Notes under the pieces: model-generated
What the model was told of the DNA's origin: nothing
What the model saw: only the letters and a program-made list of their open reading frames with translations
Databases searched by the model: none
Part shown: positions 1 through 9,058 of the stretch, in pieces
How positions within the stretch are numbered: the first letter of the stretch is position 1
Layout: every line of letters starts with the position of its first letter
Made by a program: the position numbers and the translations under genes
DNA from: Chryseolinea lacunae
GTDB lineage: Bacteria; Bacteroidota; Bacteroidia; Cytophagales; Cyclobacteriaceae
Length of the DNA stretch: 64,000 bases
Direction of reading: 5' to 3'
Assembly (NCBI RefSeq): GCF_016735595.1
Contig: NZ_JAERRB010000008.1
Location: 186,001-250,000 of the forward strand

Positions 1-1347
1 CTTGCCCAGCCCAAGGCGATTATAGTGACGATCCAGCGACTGCACATAAATCTCCGCGATGCGCTTCGAGCAGCCCATGATGTTGGTGGGGTTCACGGCC
101 TTGTCGGTCGAGATCATCACAAACTTTTTCACCTTGTGCTGCATGGCCAGATCGGCCAGCGTGCGTGTTCCGAAAATATTGACGGTGACAGCCTCCGATG
201 GATTGCTCTCCATCAACGGCACATGCTTGTAGGCTGCCGCGTGAAAGAGGATCTCCGGGCGGAAGTCGCGGAAGATGCTGTTGATGCGTTGCTTGTTGCA
301 GACGTTGGCCACAAACACCAGCAATCGCGTGTGTTGGGCGCGGCTCCGCAGCTCGCGTTCAATTTCATAGAGGGGAGACTCGGCCTGGTCGATGAGGATC
401 AACGTCTGGGGCCGGTAGTTCAATATCTGTCGCGCCAGCTCCGAACCAATGGAGCCCGCTGCACCCGTGATGCAGATAACACGGTTAAAAATCTCTTTCT
501 CAATTTCGGGGTTATCCAGCTTGATCACCTCGCGCCCCAACAGGTCGTCGATGTTGATGTCGCGAATCTGTTTCATATCCCACTCGTTGCGCAGCCACTT
601 TTCGAACGAAGGCACATAGCTCACCTTGAGGTGATGTTGGAGGGCCTGGTCCACAATTTCATTTTTGCGTTCGATGGAAAGGTTCTTGGTGGCTATCACC
701 AACTTCTTCACTTTATAGCGCGTCACAAGCTCCGCCAGGCGATCCTGATAATAGATGCGTGTGCCGCTGATCTCTTTATTATTCTTTTTGATATCGTCGT
801 CCAGAAACCCCACAAGCTTGTAGAGACTGGACACGTCGGCTTCAATGGCCTGCTTCGTGAGGAACCCGGCGGCACCCGCCCCGAAGATGACCACGGGAAT
901 GAGCTGAGATGTATCGGACTTATAGTAGGCAAACACATTCTTCACCAACAGGCGATATTGATACAGCAGCAGCGAAGAGATAAAGAACGAAATGAAGACA
1001 ACCGAATAGGGAATAACGTTTTTACCAAAGTTGTAGTAGTACCACAGGTTGAACACCACCACAATGGTGAGGCTCAGCAACTCTGTGCCCACAATGCGCA
1101 AACCATCCTGGATGCCCGTGTAGCGCACGATGCCGGCATAGCTCTTGGTGATGAGCGTGGACGTCATGGCCGCCGCAAGGCAAAGCAAGGCGCCCAACGC
1201 GGGGTTGAAGTGACGGATCTCTTCGACGTTGAAATTGAATCGCAGCAGAAACGCCAGGCTCACAGAAAGAACAACCAACACCTGATCGATGAGAATGACC
1301 ACACCGCGAGGAAGGACTGTGAGTCGGCTAAATACTTTCTGTATCAA
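1..1347 (-). CDS. Nucleoside-diphosphate sugar epimerase/dehydratase, CapD/WbpM/FlaA1 type (partial, C-terminus outside window)
   Basis: Membrane-bound sugar-nucleotide 4,6-dehydratase/epimerase of capsule, O-antigen or exopolysaccharide synthesis. The reverse strand reads open from about 1347 to the window edge (449 codons). About four hydrophobic N-terminal segments (residues 10-110) are followed by a first nucleotide-binding region (VVIFGAGAAG) and then the catalytic Rossmann domain with ITGAAGSIGSELARQ near residue 290, HAAAYKHVPLMESNP, and STDKAVNPTNIMGCSKR with the S-x-K region. These are hallmarks of the WbpM/CapD family, usually about 640 residues, so roughly 190 are missing. The start is chosen as TTG at 1347 because it overlaps the TGA of the upstream small gene (TTGA) and gives MIQKVFSRLTVLPRG; no ATG lies nearby. 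It is the last visible gene of a leftward operon with the small protein and the giant adhesin. Confidence 0.85.
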   Translation of the reverse strand, partial: MIQKVFSRLTVLPRGVVILIDQVLVVLSVSLAFLLRFNFNVEEIRHFNPALGALLCLAAAMTSTLITKSYAGIVRYTGIQDGLRIVGTELLSLTIVVVFNLWYYYNFGKNVIPYSVVFISFFISSLLLYQYRLLVKNVFAYYKSDTSQLIPVVIFGAGAAGFLTKQAIEADVSSLYKLVGFLDDDIKKNNKEISGTRIYYQDRLAELVTRYKVKKLVIATKNLSIERKNEIVDQALQHHLKVSYVPSFEKWLRNEWDMKQIRDINIDDLLGREVIKLDNPEIEKEIFNRVICITGAAGSIGSELARQILNYRPQTLILIDQAESPLYEIERELRSRAQHTRLLVFVANVCNKQRINSIFRDFRPEILFHAAAYKHVPLMESNPSEAVTVNIFGTRTLADLAMQHKVKKFVMISTDKAVNPTNIMGCSKRIAEIYVQSLDRHYNRLGLGK

Positions 1348-1529
1348 TCTTTATCAGCTTTGTTACGATTCTTCAAAAGTCTGGAAACGCCGTAGGCGCC
1401 GCCACCGATGAGCAAGTATTCCAATCCAGTGATGGGAACGGGGGGAGTGCTGGCCGGATTACCAGGTTGCGCTGCAACCCACAAAACATTCCCAAGAATT
1501 AAGCAAACACAAACGAGAAGGGCTTTCAT
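1344..1529 (-). CDS. Small secreted protein with PID-CTERM-like sorting tail
   Basis: A 61-residue protein: a hydrophobic signal peptide (residues 1-21, ending VAAQ), a short Pro/Ser/Thr linker (PGNPASTPPVP), a second hydrophobic segment (ITGLEYLLIGGGAYGVS) and a basic tail (RLLKNRNK). This tripartite end (Pro-rich motif, membrane helix, basic cluster) matches the plan of PEP-CTERM and the Bacteroidota PID-CTERM sorting signals, in which almost nothing but the signal and tail is present. The assignment is by layout and recalled family pattern. The ATG directly follows the TAG of the giant adhesin gene (0 nt gap) and its TGA overlaps the TTG of the polysaccharide gene, so the three are very likely co-translated. 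Function unknown. Confidence 0.7.
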   Translation of the reverse strand: MKALLVCVCLILGNVLWVAAQPGNPASTPPVPITGLEYLLIGGGAYGVSRLLKNRNKADKD

Positions 1530-4500
1530 CTATTTTATCTTAACGATTTTTTCTGTAAATCTTTTTTGTCCGTCCACGATCAGGAGATAGTATACCCCGA
1601 TAGCACGGTTTCCTAAATCAAATTCCGCCTCCTTCACACCCGACTCACCTTTTAGCGAGTGAGCATCAACCTCCACGCCTGCTGCATCAATCAAAGTAGC
1701 TTTCACGTCCTTATTTGTAGAGCTCACTCGAACCAACACCTTTCGCACTGTGGGGTTGGGGTAAATGCTTACCGCGTCATTTCCATTCACTCCGGTTTCG
1801 TTGGCTGTGATGGTCACTTCACGCGCGGTCGACGTCGTCTTGCAATCGCCTACAGTCACCTCAACCGTGTATACACCGGTCTCGGTTACCTCAAATTTGT
1901 TTGTAGTAGCTCCCGTGATTACTGCACCGTTGCGCAGCCACTGGTTGCCTGTGGCATAGCTGGAAGTCAAGGTAGTGCCTGCTCCCGTTACAGTCACAGG
2001 TTCAACTTGGGCCACATTTGCTTTAACCGCAATGCGGTCGCCTTCACAGCCCATCGCGTTCACTGCCGACACATAGTAGGTCTTCGTTTTGTTGATCACC
2101 GGCGTCTCGAACGAGGCACCTTGTTGACCGGCAATGGGAGCCGTGTCCGTAATGTCCTCATACCAATTATACCAGCCGTCGGCAGAAGCGCCTTCGGCGG
2201 TCAATGTTGCTGCACCTGACTGACAAACATTCCCTTCTTCCACGCGGCTCACCACACCCTTGCTAACAATTTTAATAACAGGCTTGGTCTGCAACGGCAT
2301 CGTTACGCACGACGAGGCTTTTGCCAAAACTATCACTTCATTTTCGCCTGCAGCCAGCAACGCGGTGCTCACCGGAATGGAGAGAACATTGCCTGTACCT
2401 TTGAAGTAGTCTGTCACCTGATCCTTATATTGAATCGCATACAAAACATCGGCCTGAGATTGCTCCAGTGTTACGTTGGCAAACGAGTTGGTCGCGCAAG
2501 TGCTTTCGCCACTCACCGTGAGGTCGGTCTTCACAGAAGCTTTGCCTACCGTAAGGTAAAAACGCTTCGACAAATTGGGAAGATCCGTAGCCGACACCGT
2601 GAAACTGTAGGTGCTGGCATCGCGAAGATTGACGGTAGTGTTTTGCAACTGATCCACCAGGTAAAGATTCATGTTGGCGCTGAAAGATGGCAACCCGGTG
2701 AATGACATCTGATACGTTCCTTTCACCGCTCCTACCATGGCCAGCGGAATTTTTTTATCGCAATCCAAAGCGCCCATGGAGTTGATGGAGAGGCTCAGAT
2801 TGTCAGTCGTGATCGTAGATAAGCTGAGCTTGCTATTCAAGAGCTTGTAAGCATCATACTGTGGATCGAACGAGTCTGTAGCGGGTGCGTGCAGACGCAG
2901 CACGGTTTCGTCTTCGAGGCTCTGTCCTTTCATGGCAATCCGCAGCAGGTTCGGAATATCTTCCTCGCGGAAAAACTGGGCTGCGCCATTGTCTTTGTCA
3001 TCTTCCTGGAACGTTACGGTCGCATTCGCGGTAGCACGTACCCAGAAGGCCTGACCTTGAGCGATCAACCCGGCATAGCCCTGAACACTAGGCACTCCAT
3101 TCACATAGGAGACATACTTCAAGCCGGTGCCTTGACCGCTGTTGTTAAAGTTATCGGAGATGTAGATAGCGTTGTTCAGCCCGGTAGGAATGGTCACGTT
3201 GTTCCAGTTGATGGCCGACGGGTAAGGGTTACCGATAAGGTTCCAACCATCGTTGCCCCCTGCCGAATGAGCGGTCACCGGCACGGGGACAGCGCCCTGT
3301 CCGAGTGTACCACGCGAGTCGAACGTCGCGACTCCTGCGGTGTTCACGTTCGCGGCATAGCCTCTGCCTTGCGTGAGGGCACCGGTAAGTGCATAAGAGC
3401 GATAGCGTGCCTCAAGCGAAGGTCCTGCCGTGTAGTTCGTTTCATCATACCAATAGATGGCCGTGATGGGTATCTCGGTGCGCCAGTCGGTTACGGTCGA
3501 GCCCGTTACTGGAGCAGACAAATAGCGATAGCTGACAGAGCCTGATGTGTTGGGCATGTAACGTTGCACAATTACCGATCCGGTTATGGACGCGCCTGTC
3601 GCTAACTGTGTGACACGAGCCGTGAAAGCAGCGTTTGACAATAACCGAAGTTGGTTTGTGCCTGCATTGATCGTATGCGCCGTGCTCACCGTTACAAAGT
3701 GTTGCACGTCTACAGGTGTTAATATATTCAACGGGTTTGGAGTGCCCGATTTGCTTACTTCCAGATTGTAGAGGCCCACAGGTCCAGAGCCCGTGGTGCG
3801 GGTAATTGATTGAATTGTTCCGATGCCGTTAAACAACACCTTGCCCTGACGCGCCACAAACGTTCCGTCCGTAACGAAGTCTTCGGCAATAGAGATCTGG
3901 TAGTTGTTGGTACTGGCGTCGAGGGTTGATGTTGATCCAATCTTGAGATCGTTTACCACGGTCATGGCCTGACCGAGCGTAGTTGTTCCTGTGCCCAAAA
4001 CATACACCGAATAAAAAGGTTGCCCCCCCGAAGTGATGGTCTGATTTGTGCCTACAAAATCAACACGGCTAATGCCGGGTGTGAAGGTTCCTCCAGACAC
4101 GTTCCATGTGCCCGCTACTTGAATGCGATAAAGGGCTGAGTCAGGGACGGGTTCAAGAAAATCAGCAAGATCAAGTGTTAAGGCGCCGGTAACCTGCACG
4201 TTGTTGAAGTTTCCAAGAAGAAGAACATCGGTTGTGTTGGTTAGCGTAGTGTTGCCATTAAAGACAGCCGTGCTTGTGCCACCATAGATTTTTCCATTGT
4301 TGGTCACATTACCTGCGATGTTAACGGTCGTGCCTGTTCCCAGATTCAGGGTGTGGTTGAGGTTAACTTCGAACGCACCCAAATTTAAGGGAATAGAACC
4401 GCTAACAACAGATGTTCCATCAAACTTTACCGGGCTGGACGTAAACGTGCCACCTGCATTGCTCACAATGTTGCCGCGAAAAATCACTGCGTTTGATCCG

Positions 4501-6698
4501 GCGTTGAATGTTCCGTTGCTCAGGGTCAGCGTTCCGTTAATGGTTGTTGGCTGCGAAAGACTGATGATGCCTGTGCCCAGGTTTGTTACATCAGTCAAGC
4601 GAGTATCATTGGGGTTGTAAGGCAACTCAGGACCTGTGCTGATATTTGATGACGTGTTATAAATGACATTGTAGGCAGAAACGGCTCCCGGGGCCGTGGT
4701 GATTGTGCCCGCTGCCCGGGTTATTGTTCCGGCAGTAGCCATTCTAAAAGTCGGCGAGGGACTGAATGCTCCCGCGGTAAGATTAAGCTGCGTCAAGTCT
4801 AGGGCAGAACCAACGCTCAGCGTCTCAGCAGGGCGATTCATATTGATTGCCAGCATAGGACTCCCGCCTTCATTCACAAAGTTCACGTTGCCGGTCATCG
4901 TTCCTGTGCCATCCACCTGCAGACGGGCATACTCATTCACGATCAACGTTCCTCCCGTAATCGACACGGGTCCCGACAAGGTTAAAAGAAACCCGCGAAT
5001 ATCGAGGTCCCCCTGGGATTGTGTAAACACCCCATTTATTTTGAAATCATCAAAGACCCAAACGCGTCCGTTGGTACGATTCAATGTGAAATTGTTTATT
5101 GTCAGGGGAGCAGTGCCGGTTAGATTCAAAATGCCATTGGGATTTCCTGCACCAAAGGATCCGTTGCCGGTTATGGCAATATTGGATGTGGGCAAGACGG
5201 CAATGGAGTTGCTATTCATTGTCAAATCGCCTCCAATGGTAAGCGTGCGATTCAACACGGATAAATTTCCGTTCGTCAAAGTCAGCGGACCACCGAACGT
5301 TACGTCCGAAGCGAGCGACACGCCGTTTGTGTTATTGATCTGCGTAGTTACGCCGGTTGTTCCGGGATGGCCCAGGCCGATAAATTGTGCAGCCGCACCG
5401 TTGTAGATGATGGTAGAGCCCGACGCAAAAGTGCGCGTTCCCGTTACCCGGATGTTTCCGTTGAAAGGTCCTGTTTGAATTGCGCCGGCTACGGCGGTCG
5501 AGCCGACCTGCAATGTTGCACCATCCGAAAGCGTGAACGATCCTGCACCGCCAAAGAAATTGTCGGTAGCAAGGGACACGGATGCACCGTTCGCGATATT
5601 ATAATTGATCGTTCCACCAATGGGCGTCAACGTAGACGTATAGATCTGCGGTGTTGTTCCGTTAAAAACAAAATTAGAAACACCACCGCTGGTGAAGAGT
5701 GAACCTCCTGTTTGAGTATAGTTGCCTTTCAGGTTAAAGGTGGTTACTGCTGTGGTCGCAGCGAAATCTACCTGACCGTCTGTGTTGAGGATAAAATTTC
5801 CATTGCACGTCATTGTCAGGTCCTGATCATCGGCAAACTGAATGTAGCCCGTGCCTGAGATGTCAATATCGCCCGATATGGCAAGTGTTCCTGACGTGCC
5901 GGATACAAAGGCAAATGTCCCTCCCGTAACTTCAAGATCGTCGCCAATATTAAGCGTCCCACCTGCACCTAATGAATGATAGAGCGCATCGCCCCCTGTG
6001 TCAACTATGCGAAAATCGCCCGTAACACTAACAGGGAAACCCCCAAGGCTCAAAAACCCATCGTCGCTTGCCTGGCCTGGGCAGTTCCACACGAAGATGC
6101 CAAAGGACTGATTCAAGTTTGTGGGAGCAACCAACACGCCCGTGGTGAACCCTGTAACGCTCATCGTGGAATTAGCATCCCATGTGGCGAGGGGTATCGT
6201 GCCTCCGGTGGTGAAAAGGTGATTGTAGCTCGCCCCGGATAAGAAACTAAGCTTTAGGACGGTCGCGCCAGATAATGTGCCTTGATTGTTCAGTGTGCCG
6301 GCAACCACCATCGTGCGATTGGGAATACCGCCAAAGGTTATGGTACCCGAAAGATTCATCGTGCCATTGAGGGCTATTTCGGTGCCTGTGCCGTTTGCAA
6401 GTGTGACGTTAACCCCGGCATCTACAGTCATCGTACCACCAGCATCTACCACAGTCTGATCAATGGTGACGTTCGCCGTAACGGTCACAACGTGCGGGCT
6501 TCTAATGGTAATCACACCGTTCGCACTCGTTGGCGCTGCACCGGCTGCCACCCATGTCGCTCCGTTATACGTTTGCCATGTTCCCGCTGTGCTCCAGGGA
6601 CCTGATCCATTGCTACGGTAGTCGCCAGTAGCCTGTCCCCACGAGTTAGTCACTATAAATCCTATAACAGCAAAAAGTAGTAAAGCCTTTTTTATCAT
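1530..6698 (-). CDS. Giant T9SS type A-sorted surface protein (repetitive beta-rich adhesin-like)
   Basis: A 1722-residue exported protein. Residues 1-21 are a signal peptide (MIKKALLLFAVIGFIVTNSWGQ). Residues about 25-1080 are Gly/Thr/Asn-rich short beta-strand repeats (patterns such as LTLSNGTFNAGSNAVIFRGN) that look like a right-handed beta-helix. Residues about 1100-1260 carry the segment GWNLIGNPYPSAINW often seen in large Bacteroidota surface proteins. A beta-sandwich region follows, with Cys-containing Ig/PKD-like modules near 1480-1630. The C-terminus (VSIYPNPTVRKVLV ... GVYYLLIVDGQKRFTEKIVKIK) is a canonical T9SS type A sorting domain. It should cross the outer membrane through T9SS and become surface attached. 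No catalytic motif seen. First gene of a run with the PID-CTERM-like and polysaccharide genes. Confidence 0.9.
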   Translation of the reverse strand: MIKKALLLFAVIGFIVTNSWGQATGDYRSNGSGPWSTAGTWQTYNGATWVAAGAAPTSANGVITIRSPHVVTVTANVTIDQTVVDAGGTMTVDAGVNVTLANGTGTEIALNGTMNLSGTITFGGIPNRTMVVAGTLNNQGTLSGATVLKLSFLSGASYNHLFTTGGTIPLATWDANSTMSVTGFTTGVLVAPTNLNQSFGIFVWNCPGQASDDGFLSLGGFPVSVTGDFRIVDTGGDALYHSLGAGGTLNIGDDLEVTGGTFAFVSGTSGTLAISGDIDISGTGYIQFADDQDLTMTCNGNFILNTDGQVDFAATTAVTTFNLKGNYTQTGGSLFTSGGVSNFVFNGTTPQIYTSTLTPIGGTINYNIANGASVSLATDNFFGGAGSFTLSDGATLQVGSTAVAGAIQTGPFNGNIRVTGTRTFASGSTIIYNGAAAQFIGLGHPGTTGVTTQINNTNGVSLASDVTFGGPLTLTNGNLSVLNRTLTIGGDLTMNSNSIAVLPTSNIAITGNGSFGAGNPNGILNLTGTAPLTINNFTLNRTNGRVWVFDDFKINGVFTQSQGDLDIRGFLLTLSGPVSITGGTLIVNEYARLQVDGTGTMTGNVNFVNEGGSPMLAINMNRPAETLSVGSALDLTQLNLTAGAFSPSPTFRMATAGTITRAAGTITTAPGAVSAYNVIYNTSSNISTGPELPYNPNDTRLTDVTNLGTGIISLSQPTTINGTLTLSNGTFNAGSNAVIFRGNIVSNAGGTFTSSPVKFDGTSVVSGSIPLNLGAFEVNLNHTLNLGTGTTVNIAGNVTNNGKIYGGTSTAVFNGNTTLTNTTDVLLLGNFNNVQVTGALTLDLADFLEPVPDSALYRIQVAGTWNVSGGTFTPGISRVDFVGTNQTITSGGQPFYSVYVLGTGTTTLGQAMTVVNDLKIGSTSTLDASTNNYQISIAEDFVTDGTFVARQGKVLFNGIGTIQSITRTTGSGPVGLYNLEVSKSGTPNPLNILTPVDVQHFVTVSTAHTINAGTNQLRLLSNAAFTARVTQLATGASITGSVIVQRYMPNTSGSVSYRYLSAPVTGSTVTDWRTEIPITAIYWYDETNYTAGPSLEARYRSYALTGALTQGRGYAANVNTAGVATFDSRGTLGQGAVPVPVTAHSAGGNDGWNLIGNPYPSAINWNNVTIPTGLNNAIYISDNFNNSGQGTGLKYVSYVNGVPSVQGYAGLIAQGQAFWVRATANATVTFQEDDKDNGAAQFFREEDIPNLLRIAMKGQSLEDETVLRLHAPATDSFDPQYDAYKLLNSKLSLSTITTDNLSLSINSMGALDCDKKIPLAMVGAVKGTYQMSFTGLPSFSANMNLYLVDQLQNTTVNLRDASTYSFTVSATDLPNLSKRFYLTVGKASVKTDLTVSGESTCATNSFANVTLEQSQADVLYAIQYKDQVTDYFKGTGNVLSIPVSTALLAAGENEVIVLAKASSCVTMPLQTKPVIKIVSKGVVSRVEEGNVCQSGAATLTAEGASADGWYNWYEDITDTAPIAGQQGASFETPVINKTKTYYVSAVNAMGCEGDRIAVKANVAQVEPVTVTGAGTTLTSSYATGNQWLRNGAVITGATTNKFEVTETGVYTVEVTVGDCKTTSTAREVTITANETGVNGNDAVSIYPNPTVRKVLVRVSSTNKDVKATLIDAAGVEVDAHSLKGESGVKEAEFDLGNRAIGVYYLLIVDGQKRFTEKIVKIK

Positions 6699-7305
6699 AA
6701 ACTATGTCTAGACGTCAATTGCCAATTTTATTCATAATCCTCAAAAAGAATCCATATTCACACCTCAACCTTAGCCAACGGAACCCATTGGCCAGAACTG
6801 AAGTACTTTATATTTCTCTCCTGATCAACCTAAACCACCCTGGATTTCTGTAATCTGGCAAACGAGCCACAAAAATTACATGTCGCCAGGGTGTTCCGTG
6901 TATCACATTGCAGCAAAAGTAATGAATTTAATGCGAAGTCTTCAACTGTCGACTGCACAGCAAATTCATTCAACAAAAAGACCAATTGTAACCCTGGTCG
7001 GGGAAAACTTTCCCGGGGTTGTGCCTCATCCCAAACCTACAGCTTGTTCGCAAAACACATATAACCGTCAAATACCTTACAAGTTTGCACAATTGGCGAT
7101 GATCTCGTCCGCAAAACGCAGGAAACGCCGGTGATGCTAACTGTCCTTGAAGACTTCCTTGAGTAAAGATATGAAGTTATACAGGATCCCTCGTGATTCA
7201 ACGACCTTCCCAATTTACTACGGACGGTTGTATGGCTCGATATGCGGGTTACTCCGTGCCTGCATGTTTAAGGGTTAACATCCAGCGTAAACCCCCGGCG
7301 GGTCT
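6699..7305. other. Intergenic region, about 600 bp, without a credible gene
   Basis: Lies between the start of the giant adhesin and the stop of the caspase-like gene. The only open frame (6880-7134, plus strand) has no family resemblance, no signal peptide and atypical composition, so it is not called. The single regulatory candidate I see is the leftward promoter-like pair at 6914-6945, which would give the adhesin a 5' leader of about 200 nt. Confidence 0.5.
6914..6945 (-). promoter_or_regulatory. Candidate Bacteroidota promoter for the giant adhesin operon
   Basis: On the minus strand a -7 box TACTTTTG (6921-6914) fits TAnnTTTG, with TTG at 6945-6943 about 21 nt upstream, close to the TTTG-N19-TAnnTTTG pattern known for the Bacteroidota primary sigma factor. 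It sits 215 nt ahead of the ATG, so another promoter could be nearer. Confidence 0.35.
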
Positions 7306-8124
7306 TCAATTCCGCGTAAAGTAAAAGTCTCCCATCAGCGAATTGCTTTCCCAGGGCACCTGCTTGTTGCCGGAGGCCTGGCTCACCTCGATGCGCACTT
7401 GTTTGAAGATGTCTTCGATCTTGAGGCCGGGCACGTTCATGTATTTCATGAGTTTGGCGGTGTAGAGTCCGTTTCGGGCGGTGCCGTCGGAGGCAGTTTT
7501 GCCGGGGGCGGTTGAATAGGCTACGATTGATCCCGTGGGTGCTTCCACCCGCAGCATGCCTTTTTCGCCCGAGCGCGAAAACGATTTGAAAGGGCTGTTG
7601 CGGCAGGCGTCCAGGATCATGATGTTGAGGCGGTTGTTGGACGACTCCATGAACCGGAGAATGGACGCCACGCTCACGCACACATCGGGCACTTCCTCTT
7701 TGTATTCGTAGGACGCGTCTACCGGTACCAAATAGTTGTCGCCGTCCACCTGCACACCGTGCCCGGAGTAATAGAACAGCCCAACTCCGCCCTGGGCGAT
7801 CTTTTCAGTGAACTGGCGCACGGCATTGCGCATCTCCAGGCGTGTGCCGTCAATTACTTTGTGTACCTCGAAGTTCTTTTGCCTGAGCAATTCGGCCAGA
7901 TCGTTGGCGTCGTTCACGGAGTTCTGCAGGGGTGACACGGGGTAGTTCTTGTTGCCGATCACCAGGGCGATCTTCCGTTCTTCGGCGGAGCGGGTGGCAC
8001 TGTCGGTGGCAGTAGCCACAATGTTGTAGACCTGTTCGCCGCTTCGTGCTTTTATCATTTGCTGCGCCGTACCGGTGGAGATGGCAAACGCGAGTAGCAT
8101 GCCGGCAACAAAAAGCTTTTTCAT
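7306..8124 (-). CDS. Secreted caspase-family (peptidase C14-like) protein
   Basis: A 272-residue protein, exported by a signal peptide (MKKLFVAGMLLAFAISTGTAQQ). The caspase-like fold starts at RKIALVIGNKNYPVSPLQN (first strand plus the N-x-x-x-D-A region), then the catalytic His in GLFYYSGHGVQVDGDNYLVP and the catalytic Cys in NIMILDACRNSPF. Both dyad residues are intact and the domain is full length, so peptidase activity is plausible; a basic or acidic P1 preference cannot be read. The frame extends to 8259, but ATG at 8124 gives a clean signal peptide; ATG at 8148 is also possible. Divergent from the secreted gene at 8174 with under 50 nt between, which suggests a shared control region and perhaps a shared function. 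Confidence 0.85.
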   Translation of the reverse strand: MKKLFVAGMLLAFAISTGTAQQMIKARSGEQVYNIVATATDSATRSAEERKIALVIGNKNYPVSPLQNSVNDANDLAELLRQKNFEVHKVIDGTRLEMRNAVRQFTEKIAQGGVGLFYYSGHGVQVDGDNYLVPVDASYEYKEEVPDVCVSVASILRFMESSNNRLNIMILDACRNSPFKSFSRSGEKGMLRVEAPTGSIVAYSTAPGKTASDGTARNGLYTAKLMKYMNVPGLKIEDIFKQVRIEVSQASGNKQVPWESNSLMGDFYFTRN

Positions 8125-8173
8125 TTGGGAAGGGTCTGGTCGTTTCATTAAATTACGATAATATCTTCCGCTC

Positions 8174-9058
8174 ATGAAAGTGCCCTCTCTCTTTTTCCAG
8201 GTCTTCCTGGCGCTTACTGGTTTGTGTCTCCCCGCCCACGGGCAAATTATCGGCGACATTCATCATGAGCCGTTTCGCCAGAAAGTGCTCCTCACCTATT
8301 CCGTGAACGGCCTCAGCCCAAACCAGCGCATGGAAGTGAATCTCTACTGCTCCGACGACGGTTTCAAGAACGGGCTGACGAGCCTTAGCGGCAACGGTTC
8401 TGGCGACCGTGTGCAGGGCAACGGGCAGAAAACCATCATCTGGGATGTCTTAAAAGACCGACCCAAACTATCCGGCACCGTATCGTTCGAAGTGCGGGCA
8501 ATCGTTTTTAATGAATCGTCGCCTACAGCCTCGGCCGGACCTGCCACGGTGGTGACGGTGTCGCCGGAAGAACATAAGTCGGCCGTGTATGCCGAGATGT
8601 CGTCGGCGTTGGGCAGCTTCATCATCGAAGCCAAAGACCTGGTCATCGCCTTCCGCAAGAGCAACGAAAACATGTTTGAAGACAACCTCACGCTGCGCCA
8701 GCTCACCGACGCGGTCATCAACTACAACACAGCATTCAACAAGCTGAACAATGACCGCATGTCGTATGAAAAGCAAGTGCTGGTCTACTGGAACAACGAA
8801 GCGCTCTATAACGATGTGCGCTACCTGTTCGACTATGCCTTGGGCGAACTCCACTCGGCCAATGTACTGGAGCTGAACAGCGCCCTCTCCACCATCAACG
8901 ACATCAACACCGGCAAGATCTCGGGCCGCAAAAACGAACGCGACGCGAAAGAGAAAGTGCTCATGAGCATCTACCAGAACACCACTCAACTCGACAAGCG
9001 CATCCAGGAGCTGGAGCGCCGCGCCAACCGCATTCTCTATACCCTCTCTAATCGATAA
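8174..9058 (+). CDS. Secreted protein of unknown function with coiled-coil C-terminus
   Basis: A 294-residue protein with a signal peptide (residues 1-24, ending LPAHGQ). Residues 25-115 form a beta-rich module ending KTIIWDVLKDRPKLSGTVSFEVRA; this WDVL...FEVRA pattern recurs, from memory, in Bacteroidota secreted proteins linked to caspase or sulfatase-modifying-factor-like proteins. Residues 135-294 are charged and helical, with likely coiled coil (LDKRIQELERRANRILYTL). No membrane helix after the signal, so probably periplasmic. Its TAA overlaps the ATG of the next gene (TAATG), implying translational coupling with the outer-membrane barrel. Divergent to the caspase-like gene. Confidence 0.75.
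   Translation: MKVPSLFFQVFLALTGLCLPAHGQIIGDIHHEPFRQKVLLTYSVNGLSPNQRMEVNLYCSDDGFKNGLTSLSGNGSGDRVQGNGQKTIIWDVLKDRPKLSGTVSFEVRAIVFNESSPTASAGPATVVTVSPEEHKSAVYAEMSSALGSFIIEAKDLVIAFRKSNENMFEDNLTLRQLTDAVINYNTAFNKLNNDRMSYEKQVLVYWNNEALYNDVRYLFDYALGELHSANVLELNSALSTINDINTGKISGRKNERDAKEKVLMSIYQNTTQLDKRIQELERRANRILYTLSNR

Noticed and set aside
25-1395. 456-codon plus-strand frame
   Set aside because: Shadow of the CapD/WbpM-type gene, whose minus frame shows clear Rossmann and S-x-K motifs; the plus frame has no domain.
6880-7134. 84-codon plus frame in the gap after the adhesin start
   Set aside because: No family, no signal, and it overlaps the promoter-like element of the adhesin.
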